A DNA stretch of 64,000 nt from Streptomyces fuscichromogenes (GTDB lineage Bacteria > Actinomycetota > Actinomycetes > Streptomycetales > Streptomycetaceae). A model generated the notes under the pieces. It worked only from the letters and a program-made list of their open reading frames with translations. It was not told the DNA's origin and did no database searches. Location of the stretch: the NCBI RefSeq assembly GCF_014645815.1, contig NZ_BMML01000007.1:458359-522358 (forward strand), given 5' to 3'. Position numbers and translations under genes: made by a program. This document shows, piece by piece, positions 32,957 through 42,075 of this stretch (within the stretch, counting starts at the first letter, position 1; each line of letters opens with the position of its first letter).

Positions 32957-34518
32957 GAAGTGGTGTCGCCTTCCGGGTACGCGTGCGGGTGGGACGTGAG
33001 CTCTGGACCGGCCTCCGGGCGGGGCGCGGGGACCGGGTCGTGTACGGGGTCGGGAGCGTACGGGGCCGCTTCGCCGGCCGGCTCGGCCGAGGTCTCGGCC
33101 GCGTCGCCCGCGGCCGGGCGGACGGCCTGCCGGAAGCTGTTGAAGCGGGCGGCCCGGACCTGGGCGTCCGCGGCGCCGGGCGCGGGGCGCGGCTCCGCCG
33201 GCTGGGGCGCCGACCGGCGCTCGGCCTCGGCGAGGGTCCGGCCACGGCGCCGCCTGGGCAGCCCGGTGGGCCCTTCCTCGTCCTCGTCCGGCTCGGCGGA
33301 CTCGTGCACGGGCGTGGGGTCCGGGGCGACCGGCACCGGCTCGGCCGGTTCCGCCTCCTGCGCGGTCGCGGGTTCGTCGGCGACCGGGCGGGTCAGCAGG
33401 TCCTGCGGGACCAGCATCAGCACCCCGGTGCCACCGCGCGCCGACGGCCGGAACGAGACCTTCAGGCCGTGCTTGCGGGCCAGCCGCCCCACCACCGCGA
33501 GCCCGAGCCGGGTACCGCTGAGGCCGCCCAGCTCGGTGCTGTCACCTGCGACCGCCCGCTCGGCACGGCGCAGCTGCACGTCGCCCATCACCAGCCCGCT
33601 GTCCTCCACGGACACGATGACCCCGGCCGGCACCTCCTCCACGTACACGTGGACCTCGGCCGTGGGGGGCGAGAAGTTGGCCGCGTTGTCCAGGAGTTCG
33701 GCCAGCGCGTGCATGACACCCTCGGCGGCGTGGCCGGCGACGGCCGTCTCGCTCACCGAGTGCACCCGCACCCGGCGGTAGCCGCTGATGCGTCCCATCG
33801 CGCCGCGCAGGATCGATTCCATGCTGATCGGACGCGCCCAGCGACGGCCGGAACGGGCCCCCGTCAGGACGGCGATGGAGTCGGCGAGTCGGCCCGCCTG
33901 GGCGGTGCGGTGGTCGAGGTGCAACAGGTCGGCCAGCACGTCCTCGTCGGTGTGCCGGTCCTCCATGGCCCGCAGGTCGGCGAGGGTGGCGGTGGCGAGG
34001 GCCTGCATCCGCCCGGACGCGTTGCCGGCGGCGGCGATCGCGGCGGCCCGCTCCCGGGAGGCGCGCTCCAGCTCGGTGGCGAGCCGGGCGTTCTCCTGCC
34101 CGTACCAGTCCAGTTCCTGGCCGCTCTCCTGGTGGATCCGCGCCCGCTCCTGCTCGAACGAGTCGGCGAACTCGCTGCGCTGCTGGGCCAGTTCGTCGAT
34201 CAGCCGCTGCTGCTCCAGACGCGCTTCCTCGGTGGTGCGGGCCTGCTGCTGGAGCAGCCGCCCGATGTCCTGGCTCACCGCCTCCAGCCTGCGCCGGGCG
34301 CCGCGCGCGACCCGCGCCGCGTGTACGGCCCAGGTCACCGCCGTGCACAGCAGGAGCGCGGCAGCGCTCGCGCCGAGGGCGAGGGGGGTGCGTACCGAGG
34401 CCGGCGCGGCGGTCACCGCGGCGAAGACCGCGAGGGCCGACACCACGGCGGTCAGCGCGAAGGCCGGAAGAAGCGTTCGGAGGGAAGGTCGGTCGCCGGG
34501 ATGCGTGGGCGCGGTCAT
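32953..34518 (-). CDS. cvnA: CvnA, membrane sensor-kinase-like protein of the conservon
   Basis: A 521-residue protein. Two membrane helices lie at about 15-35 and 43-63 with a very short external loop. A coiled coil (about 75-165, rich in Glu, Gln and Arg) follows, then a HATPase domain (about 235-370) with the N box ALAELLDNAANFSPP and the G box GTRLGLAVVGRLARKHG. The last 140 residues are a Pro/Glu-rich tail. No canonical phospho-accepting H box is obvious, as in other CvnA proteins. It is the first gene of a translationally coupled cvnABCD-P450 unit. Confidence 0.95.
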   Translation of the reverse strand: MTAPTHPGDRPSLRTLLPAFALTAVVSALAVFAAVTAAPASVRTPLALGASAAALLLCTAVTWAVHAARVARGARRRLEAVSQDIGRLLQQQARTTEEARLEQQRLIDELAQQRSEFADSFEQERARIHQESGQELDWYGQENARLATELERASRERAAAIAAAGNASGRMQALATATLADLRAMEDRHTDEDVLADLLHLDHRTAQAGRLADSIAVLTGARSGRRWARPISMESILRGAMGRISGYRRVRVHSVSETAVAGHAAEGVMHALAELLDNAANFSPPTAEVHVYVEEVPAGVIVSVEDSGLVMGDVQLRRAERAVAGDSTELGGLSGTRLGLAVVGRLARKHGLKVSFRPSARGGTGVLMLVPQDLLTRPVADEPATAQEAEPAEPVPVAPDPTPVHESAEPDEDEEGPTGLPRRRRGRTLAEAERRSAPQPAEPRPAPGAADAQVRAARFNSFRQAVRPAAGDAAETSAEPAGEAAPYAPDPVHDPVPAPRPEAGPELTSHPHAYPEGDTTS

Positions 34519-34898
34519 CGGTCCGGTCTGGTCCTCGGAGCAGGTAGGGATGTGTGTCCGGTGAAGGAGTTGTGACGCTCGGTGCTGAACTGGGCGTCAC
34601 TATAGGGGAGTCCGTGATCGAAACAGAACGGTTCCGGTCTCATTGCTGAAAACCGGCCACCGGCAAGGTGACTTGCTGTGTTGTGGCTGTGAGCGATCTT
34701 ATGCAGTTCTGCGCATCCGCTCCCCACCGGCCCACCCGGTTGCTCCAGCAACAGGCCCGCCACGGTGGGGTCGTGGTACGTGACGCGAGGGAGGTCGCGC
34801 GGGTTGAGTCGTGGACGGGTGATAAATCCGACGTCGATATCCGACCATCCGTAGCTCCCGCATAGTCGCAAATGATCCAAACGTCTATACGATGACGC
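34519..34898. other. Divergent intergenic region, conservon / rhomboid-like gene
   Basis: A relatively AT-rich 380 bp that must hold the cvn promoter (minus strand) and the promoter of the rhomboid-like gene. I see no clear gene and no assignable regulator site. Confidence 0.5.
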
Positions 34899-35780
34899 GT
34901 GGAACGGCCCTGGCACGGAGAACCTCTTGGGGTGCGCAGGCCGATGACGGGGGCGGTGTCGATGGGGGCGATGCCTTTCATGGAAGGCGACTTGAGCCGG
35001 GTGGCCGCGCGGGCGGTCCGCTTCGTCCGGCGCACACTGCGCGACGAATGGCACGCGATCGTGCTGGAGCCGGTACGGCAGCTGATGCGGCGCGGGCTCT
35101 CCGGGCTCCTGCTGGCGTTCGTGGCCGCGTTCGGCGTCATCTTCTTCCACGGCATCGCCCAGCACCCCTTCGGCAGGCGGCTGGTGTGGCACCTCGGCGG
35201 CGTCACCGCCGACCTCCCGCTCTGGCTCTCCCTGCTGCGCACCCCGGTGTCGCTCTACGTCCCGGCGCTCGACCTGCCGGTCTGGGCGGGCATCACCCAG
35301 CTCTTCCTCGCCTTCGCGCTCGCCGAACTCACCCTCGGCCGCGGCCGTACCCTCGCCGTCGCGTACCTCACCACCCTGGCCGGCACGATGACCGCCCGGG
35401 TGATGGTCGCGCTGGGCCCCGGCTGGTGGGGTCTCGGCCTGCCCCCGGAGGTCGGCCGCATCCTCGACACGGGGCCGTCCGCGGCCGTGGTGGGTCTCTT
35501 CACCTATCTGGCGGTGGTCCGGCGCGCCCCCGTCGTCTTCACCCTCACCGGCGGCTCGATGGTGTGGGAGTCCATCGCCGTGCCGAACCTCGCCGGCCGT
35601 GAGCACCTGATCGCCGTGGGCTCGGCGATCGTCCTCGGCCTGCTGCACGGCCACCGCCTGCCGTTCCCCGCGTTCCTCGTGGAACGCCTCGACACCACTC
35701 CGTCGCCGCCCCGGTCGGACCCGCCGCTGCCCCGACCGGGCCCGCCACGCCACCCCGTACCGTCCTTCCGGCTGCCCTGA
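34899..35780 (+). CDS. Rhomboid-like multi-pass membrane protein
   Basis: A 293-residue protein with about six membrane helices (from about 65). The pattern resembles actinobacterial rhomboid-like proteins: a PSAAVVG block (DTGPSAAVVGLFTYLAV) where GxSG is expected, and a late LGLLHGHRLP with a candidate His. The serine is present but the following Gly is Ala, so proteolysis is uncertain. The C-terminus is Pro-rich. GTG 34899 gives the longest form but has no ribosome site; later ATG codons (34944, 34962, 34971) are possible starts. Confidence 0.78.
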   Translation: MERPWHGEPLGVRRPMTGAVSMGAMPFMEGDLSRVAARAVRFVRRTLRDEWHAIVLEPVRQLMRRGLSGLLLAFVAAFGVIFFHGIAQHPFGRRLVWHLGGVTADLPLWLSLLRTPVSLYVPALDLPVWAGITQLFLAFALAELTLGRGRTLAVAYLTTLAGTMTARVMVALGPGWWGLGLPPEVGRILDTGPSAAVVGLFTYLAVVRRAPVVFTLTGGSMVWESIAVPNLAGREHLIAVGSAIVLGLLHGHRLPFPAFLVERLDTTPSPPRSDPPLPRPGPPRHPVPSFRLP

Positions 35781-36069
35781 GACACCCCGGCCCTGCCGAC
35801 CTGCGCGAAACCCCATATGCCACGCGGCGTACCCGCCGAACTGCTCAACAACGTCAATGTGATGGTTTTCGCACTTCAGCGAGTTCAGGCAACCCCTAAT
35901 GTGGCGGCGAGCCGGGGGGTGTCCGACGGATCGGGCCGGCGGGAGGAGACGGCGTTCCTCGGCCGGCCCAGGACGCGCGCGATGCCGACATGATCCGCCG
36001 GACACCCCCTGAGGACGGGCGCGGCTGACACCATGGTGTTCGTCGCCGGCAGGCTGAAGGGATCCAGGG
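35781..36069. other. Intergenic region upstream of pyruvate carboxylase
   Basis: It holds a large nested inverted repeat (35915-36009), a 12-bp palindrome ACACCATGGTGT (36028-36039) and the pyc ribosome site. No gene is seen. Confidence 0.6.
35915..36009. repeat. Long nested inverted repeat before pyc
   Basis: Outer arms 35915-35932 and 35992-36009 pair over 18 bp with one mismatch (35926 with 35998). Inner arms GGGCCGGC (35933-35940) and GCCGGCCC (35962-35969) add 8 bp, with a 22-base asymmetric bulge on one side. It ends 60 bp before the pyc start. It could be a terminator of the upstream gene or a leader structure. Confidence 0.8.
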
Positions 36070-39000
36070 ATGTTCCGCAAGGTGCTGGTCGCCAACCGTG
36101 GAGAGATCGCCATCCGCGCTTTTCGCGCGGGCTATGAGCTGGGTGCGCGCACGGTCGCCGTGTTCCCGCACGAGGACCGCAACTCGCTGCACCGGCTGAA
36201 GGCCGACGAGGCCTACCAGATCGGGGAACCCGGACATCCGGTGCGGGCCTATCTGTCCGTCGAGGAGATCGTGGGCGCGGCCCGCCGGGCCGGGGCCGAC
36301 GCCGTCTACCCCGGCTACGGGTTCCTCTCCGAGAACCCCGAACTCGCCCGTGCCTGTGAGGAGGCGGGCATCACCTTCGTCGGGCCGAGCGCCCAGACCC
36401 TGGAGCTGACGGGCAACAAGGCCCGCGCGGTGGCCGCCGCCCGCGCGGCCGGCGTACCGGTCCTCGGCTCCTCCCAGCCCTCCAACGACATCGACGAACT
36501 GGTCCGCGCAGCCGACGAGATCGGCTTCCCGGTGTTCGTGAAGGCCGTCGCCGGCGGTGGTGGCCGCGGCATGCGCCGGGTCGAGGAACCCGCCGCGCTG
36601 CGCGAATCGATCGAACAGGCCTCCCGTGAGGCGGCCTCCGCGTTCGGCGACCCGACGGTCTTCCTGGAGAAGGCCGTCGTCGACCCCCGCCACATCGAGG
36701 TGCAGATCCTCGCCGACGGCGAGGGCAACGTCATCCACCTCTTCGAGCGGGACTGCTCGCTGCAGCGCCGCCACCAGAAGGTCATCGAGCTCGCCCCCGC
36801 GCCCAACCTCGACCCCAAACTGCGCGACCGCATCTGCGCCGACGCCGTCCGCTTCGCCCGCGAGATCGGCTACCGCAACGCCGGCACCGTCGAGTTCCTC
36901 CTCGACCCGAACGGCAACCACGTCTTCATCGAGATGAACCCGCGCATCCAGGTCGAGCACACGGTCACCGAGGAGGTCACCGACGTCGACCTCGTCCAGG
37001 CCCAGATGCGCATCGCCTCCGGCGAGACCCTCGCCGACCTCGGGCTCTCCCAGGAGACGGTGAAGCTGCACGGCGCCGCCCTCCAGTGCCGTATCACCAC
37101 CGAGGACCCCGCCAACGGCTTCCGCCCCGACACCGGCCGGATCAGCGCCTACCGCTCCCCGGGCGGCTCCGGCATCCGCCTCGACGGCGGCACCACCCAC
37201 GCCGGTACGGAGATCAGCGCGCACTTCGACTCGATGCTGGTGAAGCTCACCTGCCGGGGCCGGGACTTCAAGGCCGCCATCGGCCGCGCCCGGCGTGCCG
37301 TCGCCGAGTTCCGCATCCGCGGTGTCGCCACCAACATCCCGTTCCTCCAGGCGGTCCTGGACGACCCGGACTTCCAGGCCGGCCGGATCACCACGTCGTT
37401 CATCGAGCAGCGCCCGCACCTGCTCACCGCCCGCACCTCCGCCGACCGCGGCACCAAACTGCTCACCTACCTGGCCGACGTCACCGTCAACAGGCCGCAC
37501 GGCGACCGCCCCCACCTGATCGAGCCGACCACCAAGCTGCCCCCGCTGCCGGACGGCGAGCCCCCGGCCGGGTCCCGCCAGCGGCTGGTCGAACTCGGCC
37601 CGGAGGGCTTCGCCCGCCGGCTGCGCGAGTCGCCCACCATCGGCATCACCGACACCACCTTCCGCGACGCCCACCAGTCCCTGCTCGCCACCCGGGTGCG
37701 CACCAAGGACCTGCTCGCCGTCGCCCCGGTCGTCGCCCGCACCCTGCCCGAACTGCTCTCCCTGGAGTGCTGGGGCGGCGCCACCTACGACGTGGCGCTC
37801 CGCTTCCTCGCCGAGGACCCCTGGGAGCGGCTCGCCGCCCTGCGCGAGGCCGTCCCCAACATCTGCCTCCAGATGCTGCTGCGCGGCCGCAACACCGTCG
37901 GCTACACCCCGTACCCGACCGAGGTGACCGACACCTTCGTCCACGGGGCCGCCGCCACCGGCATCGACATCTTCCGCATCTTCGACGCCCTCAACGACGT
38001 CGGCCAGATGCGCCCCGCCATCCAGGCGGTACGGGAGACGGGCACCGCCGTAGCCGAGGTCGCCCTCTGCTACACCGCCGACCTCTCCAACCCCGGCGAG
38101 CGCCTCTACACCCTCGACTACTACCTGCGGCTCGCCGAGCAGATCGTCGACGCGGGCGCCCACATCCTCGCCGTCAAGGACATGGCGGGTCTGCTGCGCG
38201 CCCCGGCCGCCGCGAAGCTGGTCTCGGCCCTGCGCCGGGAGTTCGACCTCCCGGTCCACCTGCACACCCACGACACCGCGGGCGGCCAGCTCGCCACCTA
38301 CCTCGCCGCGATCCAGGCGGGCGCGGACGCGGTGGACGGCGCGGTGGCCTCCATGGCCGGTACGACCTCGCAGCCCTCGCTGTCGGCGATCGTGGCCGCG
38401 ACCGACTACTCGGACCGTCCCACGGGCCTCGACCTGCGGGCCGTGGAGGACCTGGAGCCGTACTGGGAGAGCGTCCGCAAGGTCTACGCGCCCTTCGAGG
38501 CCGGCCTCGCCTCGCCGACCGGCCGCGTCTACCACCACGAGATCCCCGGCGGCCAGCTCTCCAACCTGCGTACCCAGGCCGTCGCGCTGGGGCTCGGCGA
38601 CCGCTTCGAGGAGATCGAGGCGATGTACGAGGCCGCCGACCGCATCCTGGGCCGGCTGGTCAAGGTCACTCCGTCCTCCAAGGTGGTCGGCGACCTCGCC
38701 CTGCACCTGGTCGGCGCCGGGGTGCGGCCGCTGGACTTCGAGGCGACCCCCGACAGGTTCGACATCCCGGACTCGGTCATCGGCTTCCTGCGCGGCGAGC
38801 TGGGCACCCCGCCCGGCGGCTGGCCCGAGCCGTTCCGCACCAAGGCCCTCCAGGGCCGCGCCGCCGCCAGGCCGGCCCCGGAGCTGACCGCCGAGGACCG
38901 CGAGGGCCTGGCCAAGGAGCCCCGCACGACGCTGAACCGGCTGCTGTTCCCGGCCCCGACCCGCGAGTTCGACAACCACCGCCAGACGTTCGGCGACACC

Positions 39001-39444
39001 AGTGTCCTGGACAGCAAGGACTTCTTCTACGGCCTGCGCCCGGGCAAGGAGTACTCGGTCGACCTGGAGCCCGGCGTCCGGCTGCTCATCGAGCTCCAGG
39101 CCGTCGGTGAGGCCGACGAGCGCGGCATGCGCACGGTGATGTCGAGCCTCAACGGCCAGCTGCGGCCGATCCAGATCCGGGACCGGGCGGCGGCCTCCGA
39201 CATCCCGGCCACCGAGAAGGCCGACCGCACCGACCCCGGCCATGTCGCGGCCCCGTTCGCCGGCGTCGTCACCCTCGCGGTGCAGGAGGGCGCCGAGGTC
39301 GAGGCGGGTGCCACGGTGGCCACGATCGAGGCCATGAAGATGGAGGCCACCATCACGGCCCCGAAGTCCGGCCGGGTCTCCCGGCTCGCCATCAACCGCA
39401 TCCAGCAGGTGGAGGGCGGCGACCTGCTGGTCGAGATCGCCTGA
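36070..39444 (+). CDS. pyc: Pyruvate carboxylase
   Basis: A 1124-residue biotin enzyme that carboxylates pyruvate to oxaloacetate with ATP and bicarbonate, feeding the TCA cycle. Domains run in order. The biotin carboxylase is at about 1-450 (KVLVANRGEIAIRAFRAGYE, the Gly-rich AVAGGGGRGMR, and FIEMNPRIQVEHTVTEEVTD). The carboxyltransferase is at about 525-800 (GITDTTFRDAHQSLLATRVR, Asp528). The PC-specific allosteric/linker domain follows, then a C-terminal biotinyl domain with EAMKMEATI and Lys1090 as the biotin site. The length is normal for single-chain PYC. AGGGATCCAGGG precedes ATG 36070. A terminator hairpin follows. Confidence 0.98.
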   Translation: MFRKVLVANRGEIAIRAFRAGYELGARTVAVFPHEDRNSLHRLKADEAYQIGEPGHPVRAYLSVEEIVGAARRAGADAVYPGYGFLSENPELARACEEAGITFVGPSAQTLELTGNKARAVAAARAAGVPVLGSSQPSNDIDELVRAADEIGFPVFVKAVAGGGGRGMRRVEEPAALRESIEQASREAASAFGDPTVFLEKAVVDPRHIEVQILADGEGNVIHLFERDCSLQRRHQKVIELAPAPNLDPKLRDRICADAVRFAREIGYRNAGTVEFLLDPNGNHVFIEMNPRIQVEHTVTEEVTDVDLVQAQMRIASGETLADLGLSQETVKLHGAALQCRITTEDPANGFRPDTGRISAYRSPGGSGIRLDGGTTHAGTEISAHFDSMLVKLTCRGRDFKAAIGRARRAVAEFRIRGVATNIPFLQAVLDDPDFQAGRITTSFIEQRPHLLTARTSADRGTKLLTYLADVTVNRPHGDRPHLIEPTTKLPPLPDGEPPAGSRQRLVELGPEGFARRLRESPTIGITDTTFRDAHQSLLATRVRTKDLLAVAPVVARTLPELLSLECWGGATYDVALRFLAEDPWERLAALREAVPNICLQMLLRGRNTVGYTPYPTEVTDTFVHGAAATGIDIFRIFDALNDVGQMRPAIQAVRETGTAVAEVALCYTADLSNPGERLYTLDYYLRLAEQIVDAGAHILAVKDMAGLLRAPAAAKLVSALRREFDLPVHLHTHDTAGGQLATYLAAIQAGADAVDGAVASMAGTTSQPSLSAIVAATDYSDRPTGLDLRAVEDLEPYWESVRKVYAPFEAGLASPTGRVYHHEIPGGQLSNLRTQAVALGLGDRFEEIEAMYEAADRILGRLVKVTPSSKVVGDLALHLVGAGVRPLDFEATPDRFDIPDSVIGFLRGELGTPPGGWPEPFRTKALQGRAAARPAPELTAEDREGLAKEPRTTLNRLLFPAPTREFDNHRQTFGDTSVLDSKDFFYGLRPGKEYSVDLEPGVRLLIELQAVGEADERGMRTVMSSLNGQLRPIQIRDRAAASDIPATEKADRTDPGHVAAPFAGVVTLAVQEGAEVEAGATVATIEAMKMEATITAPKSGRVSRLAINRIQQVEGGDLLVEIA

Positions 39445-39466
39445 GGCCGGCCGGTCCCCGGGTGCG

Positions 39467-39493
39467 GGGGAGGGCCTGATCCGGGCCCTCCCC
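39467..39493. terminator. Hairpin between pyc and convergent propeller gene
   Basis: GGGGAGGGCC (39467-39476) pairs with GGCCCTCCCC (39484-39493) over 10 bp with a 7-base loop. Confidence 0.75.
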
Positions 39494-39495
39494 GG

Positions 39496-40470
39496 CTACC
39501 CGCGGGAGAAGTGCGTGCCCAGCCGGGCCTTCAGCAGGTTCGGGTCGCGCTGGGTGGAGTAGGCGGCGCTCACCACGAACACGTCACGGCCGCGTACCGC
39601 CAGCGAGGTCGGGTTGGACAGCCCCTCCTGCACCGTCAGCACGCTCGCGTGGGTGCCGTCCGGGTCGACCAGCGCGACCTCGTTGGACGGGTTCAGCGCG
39701 GCGAGCACCAGGTCCGAGCGGCCGGGGAAGACGAAGTCGTCGACCCCGGTCAGGCCGGTCGCCCGCGTCTCGACCGCCCCTGCCGAGCCGTCCGCGCCCA
39801 CCGGGATACGCAGCAGGGCGGCCCGGTCGGTGTTGGTCACCCATACCGCGCCATGGTGGACCTTGATGCCGTTCGCGCCGAACCCGGTGGCCGACGGGAG
39901 CCCGGTGAGCTCGGTGCCCGTGGCCCAGGCCGTGGCCGTGCCGTCCGCCTGCCGGATGCGCCACACCGTGCCCAGCGCCGAGTCGGCGGCGTAGAGCACG
40001 CCGTGCTTCTCGTCGAGGGCCAGGCCGTTGGGCAGGCCGTCCGCCGGCAGCCGGGCGATCTGCTCGGGCGCACCGCCGCCCGCCGGGATGCGCCAGACGC
40101 CGGTCCGGCCGGTACCGGTGGCGTAGTTGACGTAGAGCGTGCCGTCGTGCGCGCGGGCCAGGCCCTGGGTGACCGCGTCGCTCACGAGGGGCGTGCGGGG
40201 GCTGTCCTCGTCGGGCAGGGTGGCGAGGACCCGGACCCGGCGCTCCCGGGTGACCTTGACGACCTGCCGGGCGAACGCGAAGGAGACGTCGACCGCGCCG
40301 CCCCGCTCGGCGACGACGCTCTCGGGTGTCTGGCCCTGGGCCAGATCGAAATGCGCGACGGTGTGCGGACGGGAGAGGACCGGCTCGTCGCTCGCGGCCG
40401 GAACCGCCGCGAGCAGGCCGATCACGACCGCGGCCGGGGCGGCGGCGGCCCGGCGGGGGAATCGGGGCAT
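39496..40470 (-). CDS. Secreted beta-propeller protein (NHL/SMP-30-like)
   Basis: A 324-residue protein starting at ATG 40470, with AGAGG upstream; an in-frame ATG at 40515 would add 15 residues before the signal peptide. The signal peptide covers about 1-28. The mature part has repeated propeller strands such as DGLPNGLALDEKHGVLYAAD, GANGIKVHHGAVWVTNT and NPTSLAVRGRDVFVVSAA. The pattern fits an extracellular ScyD/SMP-30-like propeller. No catalytic role can be assigned. Confidence 0.85.
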   Translation of the reverse strand: MPRFPRRAAAAPAAVVIGLLAAVPAASDEPVLSRPHTVAHFDLAQGQTPESVVAERGGAVDVSFAFARQVVKVTRERRVRVLATLPDEDSPRTPLVSDAVTQGLARAHDGTLYVNYATGTGRTGVWRIPAGGGAPEQIARLPADGLPNGLALDEKHGVLYAADSALGTVWRIRQADGTATAWATGTELTGLPSATGFGANGIKVHHGAVWVTNTDRAALLRIPVGADGSAGAVETRATGLTGVDDFVFPGRSDLVLAALNPSNEVALVDPDGTHASVLTVQEGLSNPTSLAVRGRDVFVVSAAYSTQRDPNLLKARLGTHFSRG

Positions 40471-40624
40471 GTGACCTCTTTCGACGGGAGCGCAGCGCTC
40501 CGGCGTACCGGTCACACCACCATGGCGCCTCGCCGTCCCCGGGCCGCGGCAGCCGGGGCCGCGACGTCGCCCGCCCGGCGCACGAGGTGGCCCCGCCTGT
40601 CGCGCAGCCGGGTGACGGCCCCGC

Positions 40625-41080
40625 TCAGTTCCACATCGGGTAGCTCATGACCTGCGTGTATCCCTCCGGCCTGGCATCGGAGTAGGTCAGGTTCATCCGC
40701 GTGAAGTGCTGCACGTTCGGGTGCTTCGTCCAGGCCGTCGGGCGGTCGAGGCGTACGGTCACCGGGTACTTGTGGAACTTGCCGGCCGCGCAGTACGGCT
40801 TGCAGTCGTTGACCACGTTGACGCCCTGGCCGACCGCCGTGTCGTCGTTCCACTTGGTCCAGTGCATGCCGGTGAGGATGCTGTTGCCGTCGCCGCAGGC
40901 CAGCAGGAAGTCGGTCGGCCTGAACCGCTGGTGCCAGAGGCAGTCGACGAGCACCGGGTGCTGGACCGCCGCCCGTGCCGCGGGCGGTGTCGGCGGTGTC
41001 GCGGAGGCCGTCGTCATACCGGCCGTGAGCAACAGGGCCGCCCCGAGTCCCATCGCCGTTCCCACCACTGGTTTGCGCAT
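40625..41080 (-). CDS. Small secreted protein of unknown function
   Basis: A 151-residue protein with a Sec signal peptide (residues 1 to about 27, GLGAALLLTAGMTTASA). The mature part has four cysteines (VDCLWH, LACGDGN, NDCKPYC) and the blocks CLWHQRFRPTDFLLACGDGN and GMHWTKWNDDTAVGQG. Similar small exported proteins with an ACGDGN block occur in Streptomyces, but I know no function for them. It follows the propeller gene's promoter on the same strand. Confidence 0.85.
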   Translation of the reverse strand: MRKPVVGTAMGLGAALLLTAGMTTASATPPTPPAARAAVQHPVLVDCLWHQRFRPTDFLLACGDGNSILTGMHWTKWNDDTAVGQGVNVVNDCKPYCAAGKFHKYPVTVRLDRPTAWTKHPNVQHFTRMNLTYSDARPEGYTQVMSYPMWN

Positions 41081-41120
41081 GGTCGCTCCCGCCCGTTCGG
41101 CCGTACCTGTCCCCTCGACG

Positions 41121-41930
41121 CTACGACCGTCGCGCGAGATGCACCACTTGCGGCGTATTCGCCAGTCCGTTCTCGTCGTGGCCGCCGGTGGAGCGGGAGC
41201 CGATCTGGGTGATCAGGCCGAGTACCAGGAAGGCCCAGACCAGGAACTTCGCGGCGGTGTCCAGGACCAGGGGCCGGGTGCCGGAGGCGGCCTCCTGTCC
41301 GGCCTCCTTCGCGGTGTCCGGCCGGTCGCCGAGGAGGTCCTTCGGGTAGACGGGCGACAGCATGCTGGTGTACGCGCCGAACCGCATCCGGTAGCGGGCG
41401 ACCGCCGCCGTCGCGCCGAAGACCGGATCCGGCAGCCGTCCCCGCACCAGCGCGATGATCCAGAAGATCCAGCTGATCACGAACCAACCGGTCGTCGCGA
41501 GGTTCGCGATGATCGCCGCCGGGATCATCAGGATCAGCCGGAACAGCACCGCGAACCGGTTCAGGGCGGTGGGCCGCAGTTCGATCCGCACCGGGTGGTC
41601 GGGCGCGGTGAGGGCGAACGGCGGATACCGGTCCACCAGGAGCATCGAGGCGGCCGCGATCCGGGTCTCGTACGCCAGGTACTTCCCCAGGAACGAGGCG
41701 ATCCCGTCGGGCAGCCGGCCCAGCACGAGCGCCGCGAACCAGCCGGCCACCGTCGTGAAGAACGCCGCGATGCCCAGGAGGCAGAGCACGACGTACTGCG
41801 GGATCAGCAGCGGCCAGCGCAGCAGTACGGTCCAGCGGCGCTGCGGCCCGGGCGCCGGGATGTCCAGCGCGGGCCGCCATTCGGCGCCGTCCGCCGTGAG
41901 GGGAGGGCGTGGCCCCCAGCTCTGAGTCAT
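41121..41930 (-). CDS. DUF4389 membrane protein
   Basis: A 269-residue protein with two copies of a DUF4389-like unit, each a pair of membrane helices followed by the pattern FxGR(L/W)PDxI: VAGWFAALVLGRLPDGI (about 60-77) and FWIIALVRGRLPDPVF (about 153-168), then YRMRFGAYTSML. A last helix is near 230. The function is unknown. ATG 41930 is the start. Confidence 0.88.
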   Translation of the reverse strand: MTQSWGPRPPLTADGAEWRPALDIPAPGPQRRWTVLLRWPLLIPQYVVLCLLGIAAFFTTVAGWFAALVLGRLPDGIASFLGKYLAYETRIAAASMLLVDRYPPFALTAPDHPVRIELRPTALNRFAVLFRLILMIPAAIIANLATTGWFVISWIFWIIALVRGRLPDPVFGATAAVARYRMRFGAYTSMLSPVYPKDLLGDRPDTAKEAGQEAASGTRPLVLDTAAKFLVWAFLVLGLITQIGSRSTGGHDENGLANTPQVVHLARRS

Positions 41931-42075
41931 CGGTCCTCCCGTCGTCCGGCCGCGACGCGGACGGCCCCCACCATCGTGCGGCGCAACGGTGGCCCCCGCC
42001 AGGCCGTACCGGTCGAACTCGGCCAGGTGCGACGGGGACCTCTCGTCAGAAGGCCGCTCCAGGGCCGCAAGGGGT

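Noticed and set aside
35896..39243. Minus-strand open frame of 1115 codons opposite pyc
   Set aside because: Antisense of pyruvate carboxylase; Gly/Val/Leu/Asp-rich composition mirrors the sense codons.
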